From Faecalicatena fissicatena (GTDB lineage Bacteria; Bacillota; Clostridia; Lachnospirales; Lachnospiraceae), in NCBI GenBank assembly GCA_001028025.1, contig LDAQ01000143.1, positions 1 to 5,535 on the forward strand: a DNA stretch of 5,535 nucleotides, given 5' to 3'. How positions within the stretch are numbered: the first letter of the stretch is position 1; each line of letters begins with the position of its first letter. This document shows, piece after piece, positions 1-5,529 of this stretch. Below the pieces are notes generated by a model that was not told the DNA's origin, ran no database searches, and saw nothing but the letters and a program-made list of their open reading frames with translations. The translations under genes were made by a program, and so were the position numbers.

Positions 1-6
1 ACATTT

Positions 7-20
7 TGCGGAAACTCAAG
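7..20. repeat. Left arm of 14-bp terminal inverted repeat
   Basis: TGCGGAAACTCAAG is the exact reverse complement of 5516-5529. Both arms lie exactly 6 bp from the window edges. The similarity stops at once on both sides of the 14 bp. The outer 6-bp flanks (ACATTT and GTTTTA) are not direct repeats of each other, so no target-site duplication is visible. The arm could be the tip of an insertion sequence lying outside the window. I do not recognise the family. Confidence 0.75.
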
Positions 21-25
21 GTTTT

Positions 26-55
26 ACTTTAGATTCCACCTGTCTTTCAAGTCAA
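26..55 (-). promoter_or_regulatory. Possible outward-facing promoter
   Basis: Downstream of the opuAC terminator, the minus strand has TTGACT (50-55, 5 of 6 consensus), an 18-bp spacer and TAAAGT (26-31, 4 of 6). Transcription would leave the window across the left inverted-repeat arm. No gene lies inside the window to receive it. AT-rich DNA gives such matches by chance, so this is a weak call. Nothing else is seen in positions 21-97. Confidence 0.22.
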
Positions 56-97
56 ATACTATTTTCCCTCCTGCCTGATTGTCATCGTATTTACCAC

Positions 98-134
98 AAA
101 AAGGCGCAATTCATAATATGAATCACGCCCTTTT
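98..134 (-). terminator. Rho-independent terminator of the opuA operon
   Basis: On the minus strand AAAAGG, one bulged G, then CGTGATTCAT pairs with ATGAATTGCGCCTTTT. This makes about 16 bp, two of them G-U, with a two- to four-base loop, and a U run follows. It begins about 20 bases after the opuAC stop. The plus-strand copy is also followed by a T-rich run (131 onward), so it may work in both directions. It marks the end of the transporter operon. Confidence 0.88.
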
Positions 135-152
135 ATTATTTTGTTTTATTTT

Positions 153-1019
153 CTATTTAATCCAGCTATTGATAAGTTCTTCGTGCTCATTCATCCATTT
201 TTTAGCTGCTTCAAGAGGTTCGTTACCTTCCTCTTCTACAGCACCCATAAGATCACCTAATTCTGCCTCATTGAGTTTGAATTTTTTTAGAAATTCTGCT
301 ACTTCCGGCATATCTTCTTCTAAGCCTTTTCTGGAATACTTGTGAATATTTTCAACTTCTCCAAATATTCCTTTTGGATCTTCCAACACTTTTAAATCCC
401 AACGTGCAAATTTCCAGTGTGGCGCCCAGCCTGTAACAACAATTGGTTCATTTGCATCAATTGCTTTTCCCAATGCAGCTGTCATTGTTGGACCACTTCC
501 CATTAAAAGCTTATAATCTAATCCATATTCCTCAATTGATTTCTCTGCTGCTGCCATAAGGCCGGCTCCTGCGTCAATACCAATAATCTCTCCATCAAAT
601 AATTCTTTATTATCGTTTAATTCCTCGATACTATCGATTTCAACATAGGATGGAACAACAAGTCCAAGTAATGCATTTTCATATGAAATTCCTAAATCAA
701 CCATATCATCCCCATATTTTTCAATATAGCTTTCATGGGTAACAGGCAGCCATACGTCTAAAAAGGCATCTGTATTACCACTTGCCACAGACGTAAAAAC
801 AGGTGCGACATCGGCCATAGTCAACTCCACATCATATCCCATTTTTTCTTCAAGCACTGCTGCCGCTAAGTTTGTCATGGCAATTCCCTCAGACCAGTTA
901 ACATAGCCGAGTTTTACCGTTTCCTTTCCTTTTGCACTGTCATCAGCTCCTCCACCGCAACCCGCAAGGCTCATAACCAGAACACATAACACTAATATAG
1001 ATAATATACTTTTTTTCAA
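153..1019 (-). CDS. opuAC: Glycine betaine ABC transporter substrate-binding lipoprotein (OpuAC/ProX family)
   Basis: This 288-aa protein is the extracellular binding subunit of the importer. It captures a quaternary-ammonium osmolyte (glycine betaine or proline betaine) and delivers it to the permease OpuAB. Residues 1-20 form a lipoprotein signal peptide with a basic start (MKKS), a hydrophobic core and the lipobox LAGC, so Cys21 is the lipidated first residue of the mature protein. A Gly/Asp linker follows, then an OpuAC-type fold. Aromatic residues that could form the betaine cage are Trp42 (NWSEG), Trp90 (DVWLP), and Trp198 and Trp202 in the GWAPHW block. The length matches Bacillus OpuAC (about 290 aa). 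The start is TTG, set by AAAGGAG nine bases upstream and by the signal peptide that begins there. It is the last gene of the operon, 14 bases after opuAB. The substrate is inferred from the family; choline or carnitine cannot be excluded. Confidence 0.95.
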   Translation of the reverse strand: MKKSILSILVLCVLVMSLAGCGGGADDSAKGKETVKLGYVNWSEGIAMTNLAAAVLEEKMGYDVELTMADVAPVFTSVASGNTDAFLDVWLPVTHESYIEKYGDDMVDLGISYENALLGLVVPSYVEIDSIEELNDNKELFDGEIIGIDAGAGLMAAAEKSIEEYGLDYKLLMGSGPTMTAALGKAIDANEPIVVTGWAPHWKFARWDLKVLEDPKGIFGEVENIHKYSRKGLEEDMPEVAEFLKKFKLNEAELGDLMGAVEEEGNEPLEAAKKWMNEHEELINSWIK

Positions 1020-1035
1020 AACACTATTCTCCTTT
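1017..1035 (-). promoter_or_regulatory. opuAC ribosome binding site and TTG start
   Basis: AAAGGAG (1029-1035) lies nine bases before the TTG codon at 1017-1019. No in-frame ATG or GTG gives the lipoprotein signal sequence intact: the nearby GTG reads into a stop. The ribosome binding site overlaps the opuAB stop codon TAA (1034-1036), so ribosomes finishing opuAB would expose or reuse it, which suggests translational coupling. Confidence 0.8.
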
Positions 1036-1921
1036 ACATTCTATTTTTATTTTTGTTTTTTATTTTTGTTATAAATGCTTTTCCTGATTTTGGTGATGCC
1101 TTTCCAAGACATTGTGTCACCCGGTCAAGAACCATTGCAATAATAACAACAGCCAGACCGCCTTCAAATCCCTGTCCCATTTTCATCTGGGTAATTCCCT
1201 GCAGTACGATATTTCCCAAACCATCTGCTCCAATCATGGCAGAAATAACAACCATGGATAGCGAAAGCATAATTGTTTGGTTAAGCCCTGCTAAAACGGT
1301 CGGAATCGCCAGTGGAACCTGAACTTTAAAAAGCAATTGTGAGGATGTGGATCCAAACGATTTTGCCGCCTCTACTACATCCTTTGGCACTTGTCTTATA
1401 CCTAAATTAGTCAGACGGACAATCGGAGGCATTGCAAATATTATCGTAGCCACTGCACCCGGAACAGTTCCCAAGTCAAAGAAATATACAGCCGGAATCA
1501 GATATACGAATGCAGGCATTGTCTGCATAAAATCAAGGATTGGACGAATGATTTTATTTGCCTTATTACTTTTTGCCATTAAGATACCCAGGGGAAGACC
1601 GATTAAAATTGCAATCAACGTTGCCGTTGTTACAAGACTTAAGGTCTGCATTGTCTGCTTCCACAAATCTAGATTCTGAATCAGAAGTAAGCCTAATGCA
1701 GTAAAGCAGGCAATTCCGTTTCCTGCAATCCACCATGCCAAAAAGGTTACCACTATAATAAATATTACAATAGGAATTGCTAAAAGAAACCAATTCATGC
1801 TGTCAATAATTGCTTCTAATCCGTTTTTTATGGCATCAAATCCATCAGAAAAGTTGGTGGTCATCCAATTGATAACCCTTTCCATAAAATCGCCAACTGG
1901 AATTTTCATATTAAGAATCAA
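1034..1921 (-). CDS. opuAB: Glycine betaine ABC transporter permease (OpuAB/ProW family)
   Basis: This 295-aa membrane subunit forms the translocation path for the osmolyte, probably as a homodimer bound to two OpuAA ATPases. Hydrophobic segments lie near residues 45-64, 66-82, 93-115, 134-150, 153-170, 205-232 and 254-268. The EAA coupling motif that docks on the ATPase is at 184-212 (EAAKSFG through PLAIPTVLAG). The C-terminus is a basic, Lys/Asn-rich tail. The length is close to Bacillus OpuAB (about 280 aa), without the long N-terminal extension of E. coli ProW. I chose the TTG start at 1921 because AGGAGG (1931-1936) is nine bases upstream. ATG at 1909 would be 21 bases from that site and is the alternative, giving a protein four residues shorter. 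With TTG the gene overlaps the end of opuAA by 11 bases, consistent with coupled translation. Confidence 0.94.
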   Translation of the reverse strand: MILNMKIPVGDFMERVINWMTTNFSDGFDAIKNGLEAIIDSMNWFLLAIPIVIFIIVVTFLAWWIAGNGIACFTALGLLLIQNLDLWKQTMQTLSLVTTATLIAILIGLPLGILMAKSNKANKIIRPILDFMQTMPAFVYLIPAVYFFDLGTVPGAVATIIFAMPPIVRLTNLGIRQVPKDVVEAAKSFGSTSSQLLFKVQVPLAIPTVLAGLNQTIMLSLSMVVISAMIGADGLGNIVLQGITQMKMGQGFEGGLAVVIIAMVLDRVTQCLGKASPKSGKAFITKIKNKNKNRM

Positions 1922-3110
1922 TTGAAACTTCCTCCTTTCCTGCTATTCCTGCCAGTACGGTTGATTTAAAAATAATACCTTTCAGTTTATTTTCATCGTC
2001 AACTACTGCAACCGGATAACCTGATTGCAAGAATAGAGGTATTATTTCATCGATAGATGTATCCACTCCCACGGTTCTAATATCTGTATCAATTACAGAT
2101 TTCAAATCATCCCTATTTTCTTTCATAAGTTCTGACACTTTATCAATTGTAATGATACCAAGCAGTGTCTTATGTTTATCTGTCACAAAAATACTGGAAA
2201 TTTCTAAATCTTTCATTTTCTTGGCTGCCGTTCTGACACCAGCCTTTTCTAATATAATACTCTCTGAAGAACGCATAATTGAAGATGCTGACACAATCTT
2301 TGTACGGTTTACATCCTGAATAAATTCTCGAACGTAAGCATCTGCCGGAGAGTTCAAAATTTCTTCTGGCTCACCAATCTGTACAATATTTCCATCCTTC
2401 ATAATTGCAATTCTATCACCGATTTTAAGTGCTTCATCCAAATCATGGGTAATAAATACAATTGTCTTCTGCATTTTTGTCTGTAAAGACAACAGTTCAT
2501 TTTGCATTTCTTTTCTAATAAGGGGATCAAGCGCACTGAAGGCTTCATCCATTAATAAAATATCGGCATCTGTTGCCAGTGCCCTTGCAAGACCAACTCT
2601 CTGCTGCATTCCTCCTGATAATTCCTTAGGCTTTGCATTCTCATATCCTTTTAATCCTACAACTTCTAACATCTCAATCGCTTTCTTTTTGCGCTCCTCT
2701 ACATCTACTTTTTGTATTTCAAGTCCAAAAACAACGTTTTCAAGAACCGTTCTGTGTGGTAATAATGCAAAATTCTGAAAAACCATAGCAATTTTTTTCC
2801 TGCGGATTTCTCTTAACTTCGCTGAACTTACTTGCGTTATTTTTTCATTATCTATGTAAATCTCTCCACTCGTAGGTTCTATAAGACGATTAAGACACCG
2901 AATCAATGTGGATTTTCCACTGCCTGAAAGTCCCATAACAACAAAAATCTCTCCTTCATTTACTGAAAAAGATACGTTGTTGACACCGACACTATGCTTA
3001 TACTTTTTTAATAGGTCGGTTTTTTTCTCTCCCTTTTCTAGAAAGGAAATCATTTGCATAGGTGCTGAACCAAATACTTTGTAAACATTTTTAACTTGTA
3101 TCTTTGCCAT
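1911..3110 (-). CDS. opuAA: Glycine betaine ABC transporter ATPase with CBS pair (OpuAA/ProV family)
   Basis: This 399-aa cytoplasmic ATPase powers osmolyte import. The ABC domain fills about residues 1-270. Walker A GLSGSGKST is at 60-68 (Lys66), the Q-loop at Gln112, the signature LSGGMQQ at 164-170, Walker B ILLMDE at 184-189 with catalytic Glu189, and the switch His222. The insertion at about 15-40, before the core nucleotide-binding fold, is typical of ProV/OpuAA. Residues about 276-390 hold two CBS motifs. In OpuA-type systems this module senses ionic strength, and in related betaine/carnitine transporters it binds cyclic di-AMP; which applies here is not visible. There is no acidic C-terminal tail like that of L. 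lactis OpuA. The ATG start has AAAGGGGG five bases upstream. It is the first gene of the operon, with a leader of about 50 bases. Confidence 0.96.
   Translation of the reverse strand: MAKIQVKNVYKVFGSAPMQMISFLEKGEKKTDLLKKYKHSVGVNNVSFSVNEGEIFVVMGLSGSGKSTLIRCLNRLIEPTSGEIYIDNEKITQVSSAKLREIRRKKIAMVFQNFALLPHRTVLENVVFGLEIQKVDVEERKKKAIEMLEVVGLKGYENAKPKELSGGMQQRVGLARALATDADILLMDEAFSALDPLIRKEMQNELLSLQTKMQKTIVFITHDLDEALKIGDRIAIMKDGNIVQIGEPEEILNSPADAYVREFIQDVNRTKIVSASSIMRSSESIILEKAGVRTAAKKMKDLEISSIFVTDKHKTLLGIITIDKVSELMKENRDDLKSVIDTDIRTVGVDTSIDEIIPLFLQSGYPVAVVDDENKLKGIIFKSTVLAGIAGKEEVSIDS
1919..1936 (-). promoter_or_regulatory. opuAB ribosome binding site deciding a TTG start
   Basis: A full AGGAGG (1931-1936) sits inside the last codons of opuAA, with nine bases to TTG (1919-1921). 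The first in-frame ATG (1907-1909) would have a 21-base spacer, too long for normal initiation. opuAC also has a TTG start with a nine-base spacer, so two of the three operon genes appear to use TTG. Confidence 0.65.
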
Positions 3111-3165
3111 TTTTTCCCCCTTTGTTTAAAGTTACAACTTAAGATTTTTTTTATGTTGCTTTTCT

Positions 3166-3194
3166 ATTATATAGTCATTTTTTCTATTTGTCAA
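3166..3194 (-). promoter_or_regulatory. SigA-type promoter of the opuA operon
   Basis: TTGACA (3189-3194), a spacer of exactly 17 bp and TATAAT (3166-3171) match the vegetative consensus at all 12 positions. Transcription should start near 3158-3160, about 50 bases before the opuAA ATG. Such a strong core promoter next to a possible operator suggests that control is by repression rather than activation. Confidence 0.9.
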
Positions 3195-3226
3195 ACACGG
3201 CACGGAAAAACAGTGTCTTTTTGACA
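3189..3226. promoter_or_regulatory. Candidate bipartite operator at the opuA promoter
   Basis: TGTCAAA (3189-3195) and TTTGACA (3220-3226) form a perfect 7-bp inverted repeat with a 24-bp spacer, so the arm centres are 31 bp apart, close to three helical turns. Inner elements ACAC (3195-3198) and GTGT (3213-3216) extend the symmetry imperfectly. One arm coincides with the -35 box, so a bound protein would block RNA polymerase. The BusR-like regulator upstream is the obvious candidate, since BusR is known to bind split half-sites. The assignment is inference. Confidence 0.42.
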
Positions 3227-3230
3227 GCAT

Positions 3231-3255
3231 AAAAGGCCATTCAGTTATACTGAAT
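3231..3255 (-). terminator. Possible weak terminator at the end of the MATE gene
   Basis: ATTCAGT-ATA-ACTGAAT gives a 7-bp stem with a three-base loop. The MATE stop codon TAA (3245-3247) lies inside it, and GGCC and a short TTTT run (3231-3234) follow. The stem is AT-rich and the U run is short, so some read-through into opuA is possible. A second small hairpin, TGTC-AAAAA-GACA followed by five T's, lies just downstream. Confidence 0.35.
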
Positions 3256-4597
3256 CCGCCTCATTTTTCAGATTGATGCTCTGCGACTTGCGCTTTTTTA
3301 TATAAAATCGAATAATATAAATAACCAGCAGAACTACCCAGGAAAATGCTTCCGCATAAGCAATTACCATGTTCCCAAACTCCTTGGCAAACAAATAGGA
3401 TGTGACAATCCTAACTCCTAAAGAAACAATACCTGCTATTCCTGAAAAAAGCATGTCCCCGGTTCCTTCAAGATAACCTCTCACTGCCATTGCCAGACCA
3501 TATACAATATAACAGCTTGCGATTGCCCGGAAGAAAGATTTACCAATCTCCACGGATTCCTGGGTCAGTCCAAACATGGCAATCAGATATCCACCAGCAG
3601 CAAGGACTAAGCCGGTAAGACATAAAGATACAATGGAAATCATGACCATACCTGCCTTTAACACCTTTTTGGCTCTCTCCTGATTACCTGCTCCAATATT
3701 CTGGGCAACAACAGTAGCAATTCCAGAACCAAAGTTTACAATGGGCAGTATAATCACCGTGTCTACACGGTAAGCAGTGGTAATTGCTGCAACTGTCTGC
3801 TCACCAAATCCATTCATAAATCGTTGAAGAAAAAGGTTCCCCACGGAACTTGTCCCAGATTGTACCGCCGGTGGAAGGCTATATTTTGTTCCTCTCGCAA
3901 TAATGGCTTTCTGAATTATTTCTTTATTCAAACGAAATCTTAGTTTATGATGTTTCTTTATCGCATACAACACAATAAATACTGTCATTACAATTTGAGA
4001 TATTACTGTTGCAGCGGCAGCTCCTGCTGCACCAAATGGCAGAACAACAACAAAGATAATATCTAAAACAACATTTGCAATAGAACACACAAGTACAGAC
4101 AAAAATGGTGCTTTGCTGTCACCCAGCCCTCTCAATACAGCGGAATATATATTATAGACAGCTAATAAAGGAATTCCCAAAAACATAATCTGAATATATT
4201 CTCTTGCAATTGAAAAAATATTTGCAGGTGTATCCAAAAGAGTTAAAATCGGGCGTGTGAACAAAATTCCCACAGCAGCAATAATCAGAAATATACCACC
4301 CAGTAAAATTACAAAGGAAGATAAAATATTTTTCAGTTTTCCCTCTTCTCCCATTCCGTACTGCTGTGCAGCTAATACGGAGATTCCAGATGTAAAACCT
4401 GTAATTACTGTGACAAATAGATTATAAATTGAAGTAGTTGCCCCAATTCCCGCAAGGGCCAGTTCTCCCTCAACATTTCCAACAACAAAAGCATCAACCC
4501 AATTGAACATTTGCTGAAGCAAACCGCTTAATATCAAAGGGACTGTAAACCACACTAATGTTTTCATAATATTTCCCTGTGTCAAATTATTTTTCAT
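3245..4597 (-). CDS. MATE family multidrug efflux transporter
   Basis: This 450-aa integral membrane protein probably exports cationic or toxic compounds in exchange for Na+ or H+. It shows the MATE pattern of about 12 hydrophobic segments in two halves. Recognisable family stretches include the N-terminal VPLILSGLLQQMFNWVDAF, LAAQQYG after helix 2, and LRGLGDS in the first half. The second half has corresponding VAQNIGAG and RGYLEGTGD segments. The length is typical (440-460 aa). The tail is polar and basic. The start is ATG at 4597, seven bases after AGGAGG (4605-4610). The frame stays open 45 codons further upstream, but that extension lies in the leader hairpin and has no ribosome binding site. 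The gene sits between the BusR-like regulator and the osmolyte transporter and appears to have its own leader control. Substrate specificity cannot be read from the sequence; if the leader is a guanidine-IV riboswitch, guanidinium-like cations would be candidates. Confidence 0.93.
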   Translation of the reverse strand: MKNNLTQGNIMKTLVWFTVPLILSGLLQQMFNWVDAFVVGNVEGELALAGIGATTSIYNLFVTVITGFTSGISVLAAQQYGMGEEGKLKNILSSFVILLGGIFLIIAAVGILFTRPILTLLDTPANIFSIAREYIQIMFLGIPLLAVYNIYSAVLRGLGDSKAPFLSVLVCSIANVVLDIIFVVVLPFGAAGAAAATVISQIVMTVFIVLYAIKKHHKLRFRLNKEIIQKAIIARGTKYSLPPAVQSGTSSVGNLFLQRFMNGFGEQTVAAITTAYRVDTVIILPIVNFGSGIATVVAQNIGAGNQERAKKVLKAGMVMISIVSLCLTGLVLAAGGYLIAMFGLTQESVEIGKSFFRAIASCYIVYGLAMAVRGYLEGTGDMLFSGIAGIVSLGVRIVTSYLFAKEFGNMVIAYAEAFSWVVLLVIYIIRFYIKKRKSQSINLKNEADSV

Positions 4598-4700
4598 ATA
4601 TTTTCCTCCTGATTTCGCCTGCCCCTTCCTATAATAGTGCAAGGTGCCTTCGACACTCTCATCTCCACTGTCCGCAATCTTGAGGGAGAAGACCCTTCCT
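4598..4700 (-). other. Distal untranslated leader of the MATE gene with 12-bp direct repeats
   Basis: About 100 bases separate the leader terminator from the MATE start. On the minus strand TTATAGGAAGGG occurs twice (4693-4704 and 4623-4634), with a 70-bp period. The DNA between the copies is visibly more GC-rich than its surroundings. It can form GTGTC-GAA-GGCAC (4643-4655) and a distant TCTCC/GGAGA pairing. The second repeat lies just before the AGGAGG site (4605-4610). I see no gene and do not recognise the element. It may stabilise the mRNA or be a small inserted or duplicated piece. Confidence 0.45.
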
Positions 4701-4773
4701 ATAAAATAAAAAAGGTATTCAAAAGCTACCATACAGCACAGATGCCGTACCTTAGGGGTAACTTTTGAACGCC
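4701..4773 (-). terminator. Intrinsic terminator between regulator and MATE gene
   Basis: GGCGTTCAAAAGTTACC (4757-4773) pairs with GGTAGCTTTTGAATACC (4714-4730) over 17 positions, with one C-A mismatch and two G-U pairs. TTTTTTATTTTAT (4701-4713) follows directly. It starts 16 bases after the regulator stop, so it ends that transcript. It may also be the conditional terminator of the MATE leader. Confidence 0.85.
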
Positions 4774-4775
4774 TC
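4701..4775 (-). promoter_or_regulatory. Candidate riboswitch/attenuator upstream of MATE (guanidine-IV, mepA motif, suspected)
   Basis: The transcript forms a long stem (4757-4773 with 4714-4730) whose 26-base loop carries its own hairpin, TACGGCA-TCTG-TGCTGTA (4732-4749), preceded by CCTAAGG. AAGGTA (4748-4753) can instead pair with TACCTT (4712-4717), which would destroy the base of the terminator stem. A terminator plus a competing pairing ahead of an efflux gene is the usual layout of a transcriptional riboswitch. The guanidine-IV (mepA) class is known upstream of MATE genes in clostridia. I could not verify its conserved aptamer bases from memory, so the class is a suggestion. The alternative is a plain terminator for the upstream regulator gene. 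Confidence 0.48.
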
Positions 4776-4777
4776 TA

Positions 4778-4806
4778 TAAATACTTTATTCAATTGGTCT
4801 TGTGAA
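4778..4806 (-). promoter_or_regulatory. Weak candidate promoter for the MATE leader
   Basis: TTCACA (4801-4806), a 17-bp spacer and TATTTA (4778-4783) overlap the end of the regulator gene. They would start RNA close to the first base of the hairpin (about 4771-4775). The -10 box matches consensus at only three of six positions. Without this promoter the leader would be reached only by transcripts from the regulator promoter. Confidence 0.25.
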
Positions 4807-5410
4807 AAAAATTTTGAACTCTCTCGTGGCAGTTTTCATCACCAATATAACAAATAATATCTCCAATACAAAAAATTGCATACGGCCCAGGTGAAATAAT
4901 AATCTCATTTTCTCGTTTTATTGCGATGATTGTTGCCGTTGTATTATGCCAAAACTGTACATCGGAAATACTTTTCCCTATGTAGTTGGCATCTTCTTTT
5001 AGTTCAATCTCAAATGGTGTAAGGGGATTTACTTCACGAAATCGTTCTGTCTTGTAGAGAAGTTCTGATATCATACCTTTTAATTCATGGTTTTGTTGTA
5101 TCTGCTGTTCCATTCCGGTTAAAATTTGTTTTTTTAAATTGCTCATCTCATTAATAGAATTAAATTTATTAACAAAGTTTTTTGCCTTATCTTTGGATTT
5201 TATTAATACACCGCTGCCCTTTGTTACTTCTACAATCTTCATATCGGATAATGCACTGATTGCACGGCGCGCCGTTTCAGAAGAAACGCCATATTGACTG
5301 GAAAGGGAAGAACGTACATAGATTTTCTCACCTTCACTGTAATATCCTTCTACAATCTTAGCTGCAACATCTGCAGCAATCTGTTGGTATCTTGGAATAG
5401 TTACTTTCAT
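4790..5410 (-). CDS. busR: BusR-like GntR-family regulator with RCK_C (TrkA_C) domain
   Basis: This 206-aa cytoplasmic DNA-binding protein is a probable repressor of osmolyte uptake. Residues about 5-71 form a GntR winged helix; the recognition helix region is YGVSSETARRAISAL (40-54) and the wing VTKGSGVLI (62-70). Residues about 78-121 are a helical, Gln/Asn/Lys-rich linker likely to be a coiled coil. Residues about 128-203 match an RCK_C/TrkA_C domain, with IGKSISD (144-150), IIAIKRENEIIISPGP (161-176) and GDIICYIGD (183-191). BusR of streptococci and lactococci has this order and length, binds cyclic di-AMP through RCK_C and represses the busAB betaine transporter. Here the gene lies about 1.7 kb upstream of opuA on the same strand, which supports the same role. 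The start is ATG at 5410, 14 bases from AAAGGAG (5425-5431), a long spacing. An in-frame TTG at 5434 would place that site inside the gene. Confidence 0.88.
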   Translation of the reverse strand: MKVTIPRYQQIAADVAAKIVEGYYSEGEKIYVRSSLSSQYGVSSETARRAISALSDMKIVEVTKGSGVLIKSKDKAKNFVNKFNSINEMSNLKKQILTGMEQQIQQNHELKGMISELLYKTERFREVNPLTPFEIELKEDANYIGKSISDVQFWHNTTATIIAIKRENEIIISPGPYAIFCIGDIICYIGDENCHERVQNFFHKTN

Positions 5411-5472
5411 ATTTCTTAGCAATGCTCCTTTCAAATTAGAACATAAAAAGCATTTTTACTTCTAAAGTATCC

Positions 5473-5484
5473 ATATTATAATAT
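5473..5484. repeat. 12-bp palindrome over the regulator -10 box
   Basis: ATATTATAATAT is a perfect palindrome containing the TATAAT -10 box. It is flanked by loosely symmetric GGTAT and GGATAC elements. It could be an autoregulatory site for the GntR-type regulator. A palindrome made only of A and T in a promoter can also arise by chance. Confidence 0.3.
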
Positions 5485-5503
5485 ACCTATATTCTTTTTG
5501 CAA
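5475..5503 (-). promoter_or_regulatory. Promoter of the BusR-like regulator gene
   Basis: TTGCAA (5498-5503), a 17-bp spacer and a perfect TATAAT (5475-5480) face the regulator gene. RNA would start near 5467-5469, giving a leader of about 58 bases. The -35 box overlaps the base of the hairpin at 5501-5519, so the promoter is close to the right inverted-repeat arm but lies wholly inside the bracketed segment. Confidence 0.72.
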
Positions 5504-5519
5504 GATAAGAAGTATCTTG
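5501..5519. repeat. 7-bp inverted repeat at the regulator -35 region
   Basis: CAAGATA-AGAAG-TATCTTG is a perfect 7-bp stem with a five-base centre. It overlaps the -35 box on one side and the first four bases of the right 14-bp repeat arm on the other. No U run follows on the minus strand, and none directly on the plus strand, so it is not a clear terminator. It could be an operator. Confidence 0.35.
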
Positions 5520-5529
5520 AGTTTCCGCA
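5516..5529. repeat. Right arm of 14-bp terminal inverted repeat
   Basis: CTTGAGTTTCCGCA is the exact reverse complement of 7-20. The arms enclose all five genes and their promoters and terminators. A 14-bp match in inverted orientation placed exactly 6 bp from both ends is very unlikely by chance at these two positions. Confidence 0.75.

Noticed and set aside
79..345. 88-codon plus-strand open frame across the opuAC end and terminator
   Set aside because: It is antisense to the opuAC coding end and runs through the terminator hairpin. It is Ser/Leu/Phe-rich and has no convincing ribosome binding site.
1053..1679. Two plus-strand open frames antisense to opuAB (1053-1322, 1347-1679)
   Set aside because: They are shadows of a well-supported permease gene. 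The protein sequences are low in plausibility and no ribosome binding sites are seen.
1566..1793. 75-codon minus-strand frame inside opuAB
   Set aside because: It is out of frame within the permease, and its cysteine/asparagine-rich translation resembles no protein I recognise.
3221..3250. Plus-strand TTGACA that could be a divergent promoter
   Set aside because: At 17-18 bp spacing there is only a poor -10 match, and no plus-strand gene lies downstream. The TTGACA is better explained as the second arm of the inverted repeat.
4598..4732. 45-codon N-terminal extension of the MATE gene from ATG 4732
   Set aside because: Its ATG lies in the terminator hairpin without a ribosome binding site, while ATG 4597 has AGGAGG at seven bases and begins a normal MATE N-terminus.
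5411..5434. TTG start at 5434 for the regulator, adding eight residues
   Set aside because: It would place the AAAGGAG ribosome binding site inside the coding sequence, and no other site lies upstream of it.
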